From: a virus
Direction: 5' to 3' (one strand)
IMG/VR virus record: IMGVR_UViG_3300020205_002429
Coordinates: 1 to 44,968 of that record
DNA length: 44,968 nt
The notes under the pieces were generated by a model. That model worked only from the letters and a program-made list of their open reading frames with translations. It was not told where the DNA came from and ran no database searches. Shown here piece after piece: positions 1 through 7,334 of this stretch. The stretch's first letter is position 1. Every line of letters starts with the position of its first letter. A program made the position numbers and the translations under genes.

Positions 1-720
1 CAAGTCATCATCACTCCTAATAAGTACGCACGAACTGAATTGCTTAGTAGGGGTACCGAGACCAGCAAGCACAGGAGTAGCAAGGGTAAAAAGTCCATCA
101 CTTGCTGCATTGTAGTATTCCTTTATATAACGCATGCGAGCCGAATTGGGTTCTTCTTTATGGAACACAGTGGCCGCTGCAATTATGTATCTAATTTGCG
201 GAGTTTCATATGTTTGTTTTGTACTGCGATTTTTGACCAAATATTTTTCAATCAATTGTTCAATTGCTGCATACGAATACGTTTCATCCTTGGCATGATC
301 CAGCATTTCATTCATGCGATTCCAATCTTCCTCACCATACCACTCCAGCAATTCCGGGGTATACAATCCTGTGGCTATGTTGGTCTTTACAATCTCATAC
401 AAGTGCGGTGGCGTATAACTTCCGTACACATCTTTCCGTAACATACTCAATCGTTGCTTGCCTGCCACAAACTGATAATTGGTGTGTCCCACGCCCGGAT
501 TGGATTCTACGTCAATTAAATCAACAATAGCACGTAAAGTAATCCCATCAATCTCCTTGGTGGTAATGCCGTCATAAAAATGCAATTGAGCTTTGATTTC
601 CACCATACTCTGACTCACATCCGCTATGCCTGCACATACTTTGGCAATTTGTGTCTGCCATTTTTCGAGAGCAAGCGGCTCTCGTTGTCCGTGTCTCTTA
701 ACAACTGTTATAATCTTCAT
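1..720 (-). CDS. nrdA: Ribonucleoside-diphosphate reductase alpha subunit, class Ia (5' part)
   Basis: NrdA reduces ribonucleoside diphosphates to deoxyribonucleotides and supplies dNTPs for phage replication. I translated this frame directly, because it runs off the left edge of the window and only the first 240 residues are present. The N-terminus (VVKRHGQREPLALEKWQ) looks like an ATP-cone, the allosteric site of class I enzymes. The fragment ends in LATPVLAGLGTPTKQFSSCV, the start of the catalytic barrel; Cys231 corresponds to the conserved active-site cysteine near position 225 in E. coli NrdA. The ATG at 720 follows an AGGAG Shine-Dalgarno sequence and lies 7 bases after the upstream gene. 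No damage is visible, so the truncation is due to the window edge. T4-like phages usually carry nrdA beside nrdB; nrdB would be outside this window. Identification is firm. Confidence 0.95.
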   Translation of the reverse strand, partial: MKIITVVKRHGQREPLALEKWQTQIAKVCAGIADVSQSMVEIKAQLHFYDGITTKEIDGITLRAIVDLIDVESNPGVGHTNYQFVAGKQRLSMLRKDVYGSYTPPHLYEIVKTNIATGLYTPELLEWYGEEDWNRMNEMLDHAKDETYSYAAIEQLIEKYLVKNRSTKQTYETPQIRYIIAAATVFHKEEPNSARMRYIKEYYNAASDGLFTLATPVLAGLGTPTKQFSSCVLIRSDDDL

Positions 721-727
721 TCTACTC

Positions 728-1156
728 CTACTTTATTTGTAGTTTTATTTGGGTCTGGGTAATCTGGTGTTGAGACTTTGTTATTGGTCCCGGATTGATA
801 TTTACGACAGTGTCTCGGTCCCAATTCAATATATATTTGTTGTTGTCAAGTAGGACTACATTGTCACTACCCACCTCTACCAACACCGCATGCTGCAGAT
901 CTTCTCGATCCAGTATTGCTATAGTATACAGGATTCCAAGCCCGCGAGCAAGAGAACAATACAAGTTGTCATCTAATAATTGCCAAGGATCTGGCCAATC
1001 CAGTTGATCATCCCAATGCAAATGGTAAGGAGTCCAGGGGGTATTAAACCACCATTGATTGATGGCAGTAACAGCAGTGACAAGATCGGCAGTGGTACAC
1101 TGGCAACGAAGATCAGACCAGCTTGCCAGCCGATCGCCAAAGGTGTGTGGCCACAT
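728..1156 (-). CDS. Conserved T4-like phage protein of unknown function
   Basis: This encodes 142 residues when started at the ATG at 1156, which shares one base with the tailspike stop codon (TGATG). A TTG three bases upstream is less likely. The N-terminus is tryptophan-rich (MWPHTFGDRLASWSDLRCQC) and the middle holds DDQLDWPDPWQLLDDN, then a hydrophobic segment about CSLARGLGILYTIAILDR. There is no signal peptide or clear membrane helix. The tight coupling to the tailspike suggests a late gene linked to virion or adsorption structures, perhaps a fibre chaperone, but that is inference only. I recall similar short proteins next to fibre genes in marine T4-like phages. No enzymatic motif is visible. 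Confidence 0.75.
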   Translation of the reverse strand: MWPHTFGDRLASWSDLRCQCTTADLVTAVTAINQWWFNTPWTPYHLHWDDQLDWPDPWQLLDDNLYCSLARGLGILYTIAILDREDLQHAVLVEVGSDNVVLLDNNKYILNWDRDTVVNINPGPITKSQHQITQTQIKLQIK

Positions 1157-2952
1157 CAATCTAAATGTGTTATGGAATATTTAATTGTGCCAGCAGATCC
1201 AGTATTGGTTGTGGCATAAGAAACTGTTACATTGATCGAAGCCTGAGCCACTGTCAATGTAACCCCAGTGCTGGCATTTTCTGAATAGTCATCTGTGTAT
1301 GTAAATGCTGTGCCAGATACCACAGTTATTGTGCCAGTTCGATAGGTACTGCTGCGAGTGATAGTGTAGTCTACCTTGAATGCTCGAATGGCATTGACCA
1401 GATCAGTATTGACTACAAATAACGTGCCTGAACTGTTATTGGTAAGTTGACTGGTTACCCCTGTGGTACGGCTGTATTCGCCCAGTTGCAATTGATTGGC
1501 AATAGTAGAATTGGCTGTCCCGTCAATGGTGTAACTGATACCTTGAATGTTCATACCCAACACAATGCTACCAGTATTGTTCAATGCAATTCTAGGTTGG
1601 GTTGCTGCCTGAGAAGTTGTGCGTTCGAACATGTCACCAATACTGACATTGTTATCAGCATCAATGTCAATGACTGGTGTGGTTATTACTCCCAGGAACA
1701 GATTACCCACATCATAAAAAATATTGTAGGCACTGGCATTGAGACTTGGTCCAGATATCACAATTGCCTCATGATATATATTATCAAAAATGTTTTCAAC
1801 CATGCGTACACCAGTTGGGCTGGTGTTAGGGCTGCTGATGGTATCACTTTCTAATAACACTCCCTGGTACAATGTGTCAAAGTAGCTACCTCGGATAGTG
1901 GCACCAGTCACATCTTTATCAGTTTTAACACCATAGGTGGCACCGGCAAACACACAGGTATTGAAATTAATTTGTTTGCATGGCAGGCTTGCGCTGGAAT
2001 CAAATGACACACACGATAACTGTTCTGGACTGGTATCGCCATTGGCTGTGGTAAATGGCCCTTGCATTACAACATTGTCCACTGACAATTGCTGAGCACG
2101 ATCAATCAACATGATATTATGACTGATGGATGAATCATTTCCTGAATTAGCAGTCTGAAAACTCATGTCACGCATATTGATATTGATTGGAGCAGTGGCG
2201 CCATTGGTTCCAATATTATTTCCAGTCTGTTGCAAACTATCCACAGTCTGTACCACATAAGACGGCAAGGCCTCGGCTGTCCAATAAGTGGTGTTTGTGG
2301 GCAAAATTTCTGTGCCTGACAGGCTGGGCGGAACATCAATTACCGCACGATAATAGTTGCCATTGGCAGCATAAAACACCATGACATCTGCCGAGTATGC
2401 AGTCAGTGTAACCCAACTGCTCACTTGAAATAAAATAATACTGGAGTCAGCCCCTTCTCCATATAGTTCAGCAAATGGTGGAACCAGCAGTGTGTCAGTG
2501 ATCAAATATGTACCGGCTGGAAACATCAAACTGCGTCGAATTTGTGTATTTGTTTGGCGACAATACAACTGATAAAGAGCACGATTGATAGCATTGGTAT
2601 CATCTGTAACCCCGTCGCCAGTTGCGCCAAAGTCTGTGACTATAGCAATGCTATCCAGTCGAGATTGTAAACTTTGAGTTATAGGTGCGCCTGTTGTGGG
2701 TCCAGTTTGTACCGTGTATCCGGCAGCATCACCAGCGTATGTGTACCCAGTGGTATAACTCAACAGGTCTGAAAATTCTGTCAATACTTCAGTGTTCCCT
2801 ACCACAGGGGCACCATCCTCCACGGTGCCATTGCCAATGTACAGTCGACGATCGTCAATGGCCCATCCTAATTCAGCGCCGGCCAATGGTTCAGGTAGAT
2901 CTTGTGCTAGACCTTTTCGTTGTGTTATTCTAGATATTTGTAAAATGGCCAC
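1156..2952 (-). CDS. Tailspike / tail-fibre protein with right-handed beta-helix (pectate-lyase-like) domain
   Basis: This 598-residue virion protein probably binds or degrades a surface polysaccharide of the host. Residues 1 to about 60 (GLAQDLPEPLAGAELGWAID, then RRLYIGNGT) form a short domain found at the N-terminus of many phage fibres that attach to the tail. Residues 105-122 (VTDFGATGDGVTDDTNAI) are the classic start of the pectate-lyase-3 beta-helix seen in tailspikes. The remainder is rich in Asn, Thr, Ser and Val with the periodicity expected of beta-helix rungs. The start is GTG at 2952, chosen because a GAGG Shine-Dalgarno lies 7 bases upstream. A late-promoter-like CTAAATA sits 22 bases upstream of the start. 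The specific glycan target and any enzymatic activity cannot be read from the sequence. Confidence 0.85.
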   Translation of the reverse strand: MAILQISRITQRKGLAQDLPEPLAGAELGWAIDDRRLYIGNGTVEDGAPVVGNTEVLTEFSDLLSYTTGYTYAGDAAGYTVQTGPTTGAPITQSLQSRLDSIAIVTDFGATGDGVTDDTNAINRALYQLYCRQTNTQIRRSLMFPAGTYLITDTLLVPPFAELYGEGADSSIILFQVSSWVTLTAYSADVMVFYAANGNYYRAVIDVPPSLSGTEILPTNTTYWTAEALPSYVVQTVDSLQQTGNNIGTNGATAPININMRDMSFQTANSGNDSSISHNIMLIDRAQQLSVDNVVMQGPFTTANGDTSPEQLSCVSFDSSASLPCKQINFNTCVFAGATYGVKTDKDVTGATIRGSYFDTLYQGVLLESDTISSPNTSPTGVRMVENIFDNIYHEAIVISGPSLNASAYNIFYDVGNLFLGVITTPVIDIDADNNVSIGDMFERTTSQAATQPRIALNNTGSIVLGMNIQGISYTIDGTANSTIANQLQLGEYSRTTGVTSQLTNNSSGTLFVVNTDLVNAIRAFKVDYTITRSSTYRTGTITVVSGTAFTYTDDYSENASTGVTLTVAQASINVTVSYATTNTGSAGTIKYSITHLD

Positions 2953-2969
2953 GATGAATCCTCAGTGTA

Positions 2970-3686
2970 TTAGATATTTAGCAAATAATACTGTTCAACC
3001 TTGCGCCACCATTGGTCACGATATTTGTCATACTCAGCCCCCTCAAGCACAAATTCTTGATATTCTGGGGGTTTAATAATTGAATTGTTGTGGTCAATTT
3101 CTGGTTTGACACACATTAAAATAACACCTTTGCGTATTTTTGTGCCGTAGACTTCGTTATGGGCTTCGGCGTATGCACACAGTTGTACAAAGTAATCATC
3201 AATCCATTCACGTTTCTTAGGCCGATTGGTTTGTTTGTAATCTAGTATAGATTCCTGGTTCAAGTGCATGCCGGCACCGTCGGTAGTACCGGCATATATT
3301 CCGGGAAAGTACAACGGAACTTCTATACCCCAAAATTCATTGACATTCCTCAACCCCTGGTCAATTACCACCTGTGCCATGGCGTGGCTGGGCCAACTAA
3401 ATGGATTAGATCCACGTTCCTTAATCATTCCATCTTTAACGTATTGCTCAAGGTATGTGTGCATGCGTGTGCCGCGATTTGCAGCTTCGGTGGTAATTTC
3501 CTGAGCTTTTTCCACACCCACACGTTTTCGCCAATTGTTCAGTGCTTGTATTTTTTCTTGCGATTTGGTCTTGTCAAGGATAGTGGTCACACTGGGCAGT
3601 TTGTTACCATCTGGCGTTTCATAAAATCGCTTGCCGTCTATGGTCACACGAGGAATCAGTTTATATTCAAATTTAGGGTTATACAA
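2970..3686 (-). CDS. PD-(D/E)XK nuclease, RecB/Cas4-like
   Basis: This 238-residue protein is a predicted metal-dependent DNA nuclease, probably an exonuclease acting in recombination or host DNA breakdown. The RecB-type motifs occur in order: RGTRMH (His76), a conserved Glu in GIEVPLYF (Glu122), GTTDGAG (Asp136), ILDYKQT (Asp149, Lys151) and QLCAYAEA (Gln168). It has only two obvious cysteines in the catalytic half, so the 4Fe-4S cluster typical of Cas4 and AddB appears absent. The start is TTG at 3686: an in-frame stop lies just upstream and no ATG fits the conserved N-terminus. It is the last gene of the early operon that begins with the glycine-zipper gene and iscU-iscA. Its 3' end contains the late promoter of the tailspike. 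Confidence 0.82.
   Translation of the reverse strand: MYNPKFEYKLIPRVTIDGKRFYETPDGNKLPSVTTILDKTKSQEKIQALNNWRKRVGVEKAQEITTEAANRGTRMHTYLEQYVKDGMIKERGSNPFSWPSHAMAQVVIDQGLRNVNEFWGIEVPLYFPGIYAGTTDGAGMHLNQESILDYKQTNRPKKREWIDDYFVQLCAYAEAHNEVYGTKIRKGVILMCVKPEIDHNNSIIKPPEYQEFVLEGAEYDKYRDQWWRKVEQYYLLNI
2975..2981 (-). promoter_or_regulatory. Late-promoter-like motif CTAAATA upstream of the tailspike
   Basis: CTAAATA on the minus strand lies 22 bases before the GTG start of the tailspike, with a GAGG Shine-Dalgarno between. It resembles the T4 late promoter TATAAATA and recurs before other structural genes here. It lies inside the 3' end of the nuclease gene. Confidence 0.5.
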
Positions 3687-3702
3687 TATTTTCTTTCAAG
3701 AA

Positions 3703-4026
3703 TTATACTCTAAAACTTTCACCACAGCCGCAGCGGTCACGTTCATTGGGATTGCGGAATTCAAACCCTTCATTAAGCCCCTGCCTTACATAATCCACTG
3801 TCATGTTTTTGAGATAAACTTCTTCTTTCTGGCCAACCAGAACAACAAAGCCGGGCTGAGCATAATTAATAACCCCCGGGTCAGCGGCATACTCTTGTAC
3901 ATATTCCAATACATAAGCAAGTCCCGAACATCCAGTAGTTTTTACCCCAAGACGGATACCAGCATAGTTTTTGGCGGTGACAAGTTTTTGTATTTTATTT
4001 TTTGCCGTGTCAGTGAACGATATCAT
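3703..4026 (-). CDS. iscA: A-type iron-sulfur carrier protein (IscA/ErpA/HesB family)
   Basis: A-type carriers receive Fe-S clusters from the scaffold and hand them to target proteins in the cytoplasm. The 107-residue length is normal for the family. The three cluster-binding cysteines are in place: Cys33 in TTGCSGLAY, and Cys99 and Cys101 in DRCGCGESF. The gene overlaps the end of iscU by 17 bases, so the two are translationally coupled and probably work together. HesB/IscA-like genes are known in cyanophages and other T4-like phages. No truncation is visible. The exact subfamily (IscA, SufA or ErpA) cannot be settled by reading. Confidence 0.92.
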   Translation of the reverse strand: MISFTDTAKNKIQKLVTAKNYAGIRLGVKTTGCSGLAYVLEYVQEYAADPGVINYAQPGFVVLVGQKEEVYLKNMTVDYVRQGLNEGFEFRNPNERDRCGCGESFRV

Positions 4027-4399
4027 GCTTTTTTCGGTAATCTTCTACCGCAGCTTTGATGGCATCTTCAGCCAGTATTGAACAATGTATCTTAACGGGA
4101 GGTAATGCAAGTTCTTCTGCTATGTCTGAATTTTTAATGCTTCCTGCCTGGTCAAGCGTCATTCCTTTAACCAATTCTGTGATCAACGATGAGGATGCAA
4201 TTGCCGATCCGCATCCATAAGTTTTAAAACAAGCATCTTGAATTATGCCAGTGATAGGGTCAACCTTGATCTGCAATTTCATCACATCGCCGCACGCCGG
4301 AGCACCAACCATGCCAGTACCCACTGTGTCGTCTATTTCAAACTTGCCTACATTGCGTGGATTTTCGTAATGATCAATTACTTTTTCTGAGTATGCCAT
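4010..4399 (-). CDS. iscU: Iron-sulfur cluster assembly scaffold IscU
   Basis: IscU is the scaffold on which 2Fe-2S clusters are built from cysteine-desulfurase sulfur. This 129-residue protein is full length and has every key residue: Cys36 and Asp38 in GAPACGDV, Cys63 in YGCGSAIASSS, and His105-Cys106 in KIHCS. It also keeps LPPVK (99-103), the motif recognised by the HscA/HscB chaperone pair, so it could use the host chaperones. The ATG at 4399 has a strong AGGAGA Shine-Dalgarno. It follows the glycine-zipper gene by 15 bases and shares that gene's sigma-70 promoter, so expression is probably early. No IscS, HscA or ferredoxin gene is present, so sulfur and chaperones must come from the host. 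Confidence 0.95.
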   Translation of the reverse strand: MAYSEKVIDHYENPRNVGKFEIDDTVGTGMVGAPACGDVMKLQIKVDPITGIIQDACFKTYGCGSAIASSSLITELVKGMTLDQAGSIKNSDIAEELALPPVKIHCSILAEDAIKAAVEDYRKKHDIVH

Positions 4400-4414
4400 T
4401 GTATTCTCCTGTTA

Positions 4415-4810
4415 TTAATTATTAAATGTTTGTGTAAACACTCGCCCGCGATAGCTAAATGTAACTATTTCACCTTGTTGAACCTGTACAGGAATGTATC
4501 TACACACTTGTCTTTGTTCTATTCTAGCTGGTTCACGACCAACTTCATTACCAATGGCACCACCTATCAATGCTCCGATAACAGTTCCTGCCAACTGGTC
4601 ATTTCGATTGCTGCCCAGGGTACTTCCCAGCAGGCCGCCGGCCACGGCACCAATGGTTCCGGATCCAGAGCTGCTGTCTCGATGGAATTCCTGCACATGA
4701 CATTGCTGTTGTTGCACTGTGATAAATTTTGGTTGTACATTTACCACATAGATATCTTGCGCTATCACTGATAACGGAAGGGCCAATAAGATTGTTAATA
4801 ACTTTTTCAT
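4415..4810 (-). CDS. Secreted glycine-zipper 2TM-like protein
   Basis: This encodes a 131-residue exported protein. Residues 1-17 (MKKLLTILLALPLSVIA) are a typical Sec signal peptide. No lipobox is evident. The middle, GAVAGGLLGSTLGSNR and then GTVIGALIGGAIGNEVG, has the small-residue spacing of the glycine-zipper 2TM domain known from the rickettsial 17 kDa antigen and related envelope proteins. The C-terminal REPARIEQRQVCRYIPVQ and YRGRVFTQTF resemble host copies. The protein should sit in the periplasm or outer membrane. It is the first gene after a consensus sigma-70 promoter and heads the iscU-iscA-nuclease operon. It was probably acquired from a bacterial host. A role in superinfection exclusion or envelope modification is possible but unproven. 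Confidence 0.85.
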   Translation of the reverse strand: MKKLLTILLALPLSVIAQDIYVVNVQPKFITVQQQQCHVQEFHRDSSSGSGTIGAVAGGLLGSTLGSNRNDQLAGTVIGALIGGAIGNEVGREPARIEQRQVCRYIPVQVQQGEIVTFSYRGRVFTQTFNN

Positions 4811-4828
4811 CAGAGTCTCCTTATAGAC

Positions 4829-4857
4829 ATTATACTATATTTAACGCCTTAGGTCAA
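4829..4857 (-). promoter_or_regulatory. Sigma-70 promoter (TTGACC-N17-TATAAT) of the glycine-zipper/isc operon
   Basis: On the minus strand TTGACC (4852-4857) and TATAAT (4829-4834) are separated by exactly 17 bases. The ATG lies 18 bases downstream of the -10 box, with AAGGAG between. The -35 box is half of a perfect 8-base inverted repeat (4852-4859 and 4863-4870), which could be an operator or the end of the upstream transcript. Confidence 0.85.
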
Positions 4858-4877
4858 CTTTTAGTTGACCATTTTGT

Positions 4878-5237
4878 CTAAACTCCGCGATTTTTACTCA
4901 TTGCCGATCGTGCAGCATTGGCCACAATGTCCTGGGCCTTGTTCACTGGCATTTCGGTTGGGCCTTCGGGGCCTTGACCTTTAAATATAATGTCTGGAGA
5001 GTTTGGATCAATTGGTTCCAAAACTCCACTGAGTGGGGGTTGGCCAACAATTTCATCTAAATTGTTTGGCCCAATGTTAATATCTAAATCACGGGCAAGA
5101 CTAATAAATGCGGCTTTACTAATTTGTTTAGGTCCATTTGTATCATTGGCACGGCCTGCAAGAAACTGAACTAACCCTAATAATTGATCCGGACTAGGTG
5201 TAGAACTAACTGAGGTATCAACTTCAAATATTCGCAT
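4878..5237 (-). CDS. Conserved T4-like phage protein, unknown function
   Basis: This is a 119-residue soluble protein without signal peptide or membrane segment. It starts MRIFEVDTSVSS and has a hydrophilic, proline- and asparagine-rich middle (EPIDPNSPDIIFKGQGPEG). The MRIFEV opening resembles the MQIYEI opening of the protein at 9686-10516; in T4 a similar short leader (MKTYQEF) targets internal proteins to the prohead core. The ATG at 5237 shares a base with the stop of the preceding gene, so the two are coupled. Position in a block of virion genes suggests a structural or internal virion protein. I do not recognise a defined family. Confidence 0.7.
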   Translation of the reverse strand: MRIFEVDTSVSSTPSPDQLLGLVQFLAGRANDTNGPKQISKAAFISLARDLDINIGPNNLDEIVGQPPLSGVLEPIDPNSPDIIFKGQGPEGPTEMPVNKAQDIVANAARSAMSKNRGV

Positions 5238-6124
5238 TATCTGCGAGCACGGCCTAACCCGGCGCCACCCACTGGTTCGGCATCCATTTCAGGTTCTGCA
5301 CCCATGGCTGGATCCATTGCAGGATCCATAGCAGGTGCGCCGCCCATGGCAGGATCCATAGCAGGTGCGCCGCCCATGGCAGGATCCATGGCAGGTGATG
5401 CTGTGCCAGTTACTACACCAAGAGCCTGATCCAGCTGTTGTTTTGCCTGTTGTAAGTTTTGCATCAATCCTGACAATGCAGCACTTGCATCACCATTGAA
5501 TTGTGTGGCTTGGTCAACACCCACTTGATTTTTAATTGAATCAACCAATGCTGGCAATTCTTTAAACTGTAATTCTGACACGTCTTCTAACATGCCTTGC
5601 ATTTTGTCAACCATGTCTTGTGCAGCCAATACCACTTGCGCTTGTTGAACTTCACTTTCAATCAGTCTACGATTCATTCTAACAAAGCGATTTTCTGCTT
5701 GCATCATGGCAGCGCCGGCAACAAGTTTTTGTTCTTCTGGGTTAAGTGTTTGACCACCTTGACTCTTTTTAAGAGCAGCAGCCAATTTTGGATCTTTAAT
5801 TTCTACTTTGGCGCCGGGTGCTGCGCCGGGTGCTGCGCCGGGTGCTGCTCCAGCAACGGGTGCAACAGGAATTGCTTCTTCTTTCATGCGTGTGGCCAGT
5901 GCCTGTTCCATCATTATCAATTTGAGATAACCAGGATTCTGTTGACTTGTAAACCTGCCAGCCCCACTGCGATGTTCTCCAAGTAGGCCACGAACTCGTG
6001 ACAGTAGATGGTGTGTCTGACGACGAGTTAGTTGATCAAACTCGATCTTAGAACCAAAGTAACTTTCGAATACTTTAGCGATTTGTTGTGTGGGACGCTG
6101 AGCGGCCAGTTCTTTCAGTTTCAT
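5237..6124 (-). CDS. Probable virion protein with Ala-Pro-Gly and MDPAMGGAP repeats
   Basis: This encodes 295 residues. The first 65 residues (AKVFESYFGSKIEFDQLTRR, then LLSRVRGLLGEHR) are helical and basic. Next comes a low-complexity linker of GAAP repeats (nucleotides 5811-5846), then long alpha-helical stretches likely to form coiled coils (about residues 105-240), and a C-terminal tail of MDPAMGGAPA repeats (5321-5396). The start at 6124 is well supported: AGAGGA precedes it and a CTAAATA late-promoter motif lies 23 bases upstream. It overlaps the upstream gene by 50 bases. The composition suits a scaffold or internal head protein, but no named homologue is certain. Late expression is inferred from the promoter motif. 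Confidence 0.75.
   Translation of the reverse strand: MKLKELAAQRPTQQIAKVFESYFGSKIEFDQLTRRQTHHLLSRVRGLLGEHRSGAGRFTSQQNPGYLKLIMMEQALATRMKEEAIPVAPVAGAAPGAAPGAAPGAKVEIKDPKLAAALKKSQGGQTLNPEEQKLVAGAAMMQAENRFVRMNRRLIESEVQQAQVVLAAQDMVDKMQGMLEDVSELQFKELPALVDSIKNQVGVDQATQFNGDASAALSGLMQNLQQAKQQLDQALGVVTGTASPAMDPAMGGAPAMDPAMGGAPAMDPAMDPAMGAEPEMDAEPVGGAGLGRARR
5321..5396 (-). repeat. 30-base tandem repeat encoding MDPAMGGAPA
   Basis: Two perfect 30-base copies (5321-5350 and 5351-5380) and a partial third lie in the 3' part of the 295-residue gene. The reading frame is kept, so each unit adds ten residues to a low-complexity tail. Copy number is likely to vary between related phages. Confidence 0.9.
5811..5846 (-). 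repeat. 12-base tandem repeat encoding GAAP linker
   Basis: Three identical 12-base units (gcgccgggtgct on the plus strand) encode the Ala-Pro-Gly linker of the 295-residue protein. They are more GC-rich than their surroundings. Confidence 0.85.
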
Positions 6125-6572
6125 TTAAGAATCCTCTAATTTGTATATATTTAGCCGAATTTACACATTTCTCTAATTCGGTCTCCAATACCAACACATA
6201 GTCAATTTTACTTTGAATCTTCATCACAACGGATTCATAAAAATCTTCATGCTTACTACGGTCTGCTATTGTTTGTCGGCAGTATATATCTGCTGACAGC
6301 ATATGCTTTTTGTTATCTAACAAAAGTATATTTCTTGCCAGGGTGTGCTGATTATGTTGATCAGCTATGCACCAACTCATGGCGCTGCGTTTGCTGCCAA
6401 ATGTCAGTGGATCTTGATTTGGGATTTCAACTGTGGACTTGCTGTTGCCAGTTGTGATCTTATACTTGCCAAATGCCAGTATGCCTCCATGGCCATCAGA
6501 CTCAATCAGCTGGTTTTTAAGATTGCCAATTTCTCTGGCTGCAAATGCTTCTAATTTTTTGTTTTTATTCAT
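6075..6572 (-). CDS. Conserved phage protein, unknown function
   Basis: This is a 165-residue soluble protein. It starts with a basic helical segment (MNKNKKLEAFAAREIGNLKN), followed by a short beta-rich region (GGILAFGKYKITTGNSKSTV) and a helical C-terminal half (ADRSKHEDFYESVVMKIQSK). There is no signal peptide and no catalytic motif. Its first codons overlap the stop of the coiled-coil/TM gene by four bases, and its 3' end overlaps the 295-residue gene by 50 bases. The C-terminal 16 residues are therefore encoded in DNA that also serves the next gene. I recall similar hypothetical proteins in marine T4-like phages but no function. Confidence 0.7.
   Translation of the reverse strand: MNKNKKLEAFAAREIGNLKNQLIESDGHGGILAFGKYKITTGNSKSTVEIPNQDPLTFGSKRSAMSWCIADQHNQHTLARNILLLDNKKHMLSADIYCRQTIADRSKHEDFYESVVMKIQSKIDYVLVLETELEKCVNSAKYIQIRGFLNETERTGRSASHTTNR
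6148..6154 (-). promoter_or_regulatory. Late-promoter-like motif CTAAATA
   Basis: Minus-strand CTAAATA, 23 bases before the ATG at 6124 with an AGAGGA Shine-Dalgarno between. It lies inside the 3' part of the preceding gene, which is common for late promoters in compact phage genomes. Confidence 0.5.
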
Positions 6573-6832
6573 TTAAATACATAAGTTGTCAACAACCAGC
6601 CTACAGTGGCTAATAATGCACCAATAGCCCCCATTCCCCAGCCAATCAATTGATCATTTCGTTTTGTACTCATGGCCTGTACCATAGCATGAAGATCAGC
6701 AATCATTTCTTTTAAAGAAGATCCGCTGGCATATAACGATTCAAGTTTGAGTTCCAGAAGTTTATACCGTTCAGCACACAATTCAACATGCGCTTCTAAA
6801 CTTTTCTTTTCAATATCGGTAGTATCAGCCAT
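6569..6832 (-). CDS. Small coiled-coil protein with C-terminal membrane helix (holin/XhlA-like)
   Basis: This encodes 87 residues. Residues about 5-55 form an amphipathic helix likely to be a coiled coil (HVELCAERYKLLELKLESLY). Residues about 64-85 (WGMGAIGALLATVGWLLTTY) form one hydrophobic helix ending in a short basic tail. This layout matches XhlA-type membrane-associated phage proteins that assist holins, and also some small virion proteins. A CATAAATA late-promoter motif lies 21 bases upstream, with GGAG in the leader, so it should be a late gene. A lysis role is inference; no endolysin is visible in this window. Confidence 0.72.
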   Translation of the reverse strand: MADTTDIEKKSLEAHVELCAERYKLLELKLESLYASGSSLKEMIADLHAMVQAMSTKRNDQLIGWGMGAIGALLATVGWLLTTYVFK

Positions 6833-7262
6833 TGGTATTGGTCTCCAGTGGATTATTTATGGGTTTAAACCAAATGCTTTGATTTGGTCCTGTCGTGATT
6901 AATGTGGCCGATCTGGTGAGTTTTTCACCTAGTCCAACAATCATTGGCACGCCATTGCATTCATTTAATAATACTGACAAATTGTTATCGCTTCCGTACA
7001 CATCCACATGCTCCACTTCAAATTCAAATTGCCAAGTATCTGGGTCTGACGGCACAACATGCACATCATATGGCTGTGTTCGTAAACTTATCAGTTGATT
7101 CAATGTTTCCCAGTTGCGTTGTTGATTTCTGGAATAATTCCAAGAATCTTGATCGTCAATGGGATTGCCAACATTGTCGTTGTATGGTAACTTGCCTGCA
7201 TTAAATCGCCCAGTGGTGCCAGTGTGTGAACAGTCAAAAAAAGTACGACATAAAATTTTCAT
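6825..7262 (-). CDS. Conserved T4-like phage protein, unknown function
   Basis: This is a 145-residue soluble protein. It begins MKILCRTFFDCSHTGTTGRF and contains SWNYSRNQQRNWETLNQLIS, a segment I recall as conserved in cyanophage homologues of unknown function. The second half is beta-rich (WQFEFEVEHVDVYGSDNNLS). There is no Shine-Dalgarno; instead TTAAATA lies 8 bases before the ATG, placing the expected transcription start almost at the start codon. The gene lies directly behind a strong terminator that ends the upstream transcript, so it needs its own promoter, which fits this motif. It is likely a virion or assembly protein. Confidence 0.72.
   Translation of the reverse strand: MKILCRTFFDCSHTGTTGRFNAGKLPYNDNVGNPIDDQDSWNYSRNQQRNWETLNQLISLRTQPYDVHVVPSDPDTWQFEFEVEHVDVYGSDNNLSVLLNECNGVPMIVGLGEKLTRSATLITTGPNQSIWFKPINNPLETNTNG
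6854..6861 (-). promoter_or_regulatory. T4-type late promoter CATAAATA
   Basis: CATAAATA on the minus strand differs from the T4 late consensus TATAAATA at one position. It is 21 bases before the ATG at 6832, and a GGAG Shine-Dalgarno lies between. It lies in the 3' end of the upstream gene. Confidence 0.6.
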
Positions 7263-7270
7263 TCTACGGG

Positions 7271-7277
7271 TATTTAA
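7271..7277 (-). promoter_or_regulatory. Late-promoter-like TTAAATA, 8 bases before the start codon
   Basis: The motif sits between the terminator at 7284-7311 and the ATG at 7262. No Shine-Dalgarno is present. If T4 spacing holds, the transcript begins within a few bases of the ATG. Confidence 0.45.
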
Positions 7278-7283
7278 CCCAAC

Positions 7284-7311
7284 AAAAAACCCCGGGTTTT
7301 TATATCCGGGG
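7284..7311 (-). terminator. Intrinsic terminator after the 129-residue virion gene
   Basis: On the minus strand a perfect CCCCGG/CCGGGG stem (7306-7311 with 7290-7295) and a 10-base loop are followed by six Ts (7284-7289). It lies 24 bases after the stop of the upstream gene and should end that transcript efficiently. Confidence 0.9.
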
Positions 7312-7334
7312 TTGTAATCAACTTAAAGAGTCAA

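Noticed and set aside
40-441. Plus-strand open frame opposite nrdA
   Set aside because: It is the shadow of nrdA on the other strand; the nrdA frame has recognisable motifs, and this one has none.
2970-3686. Cas4-type nuclease with Fe-S cluster, client of IscU/IscA
   Set aside because: The nuclease motifs are present but the four cluster cysteines are not, so it is not an obvious client.
4852-4870. Intrinsic terminator after the gene ending at 4878
   Set aside because: A perfect 8-base inverted repeat exists but no T-run follows on the minus strand; half of it is the -35 box of the glycine-zipper promoter.
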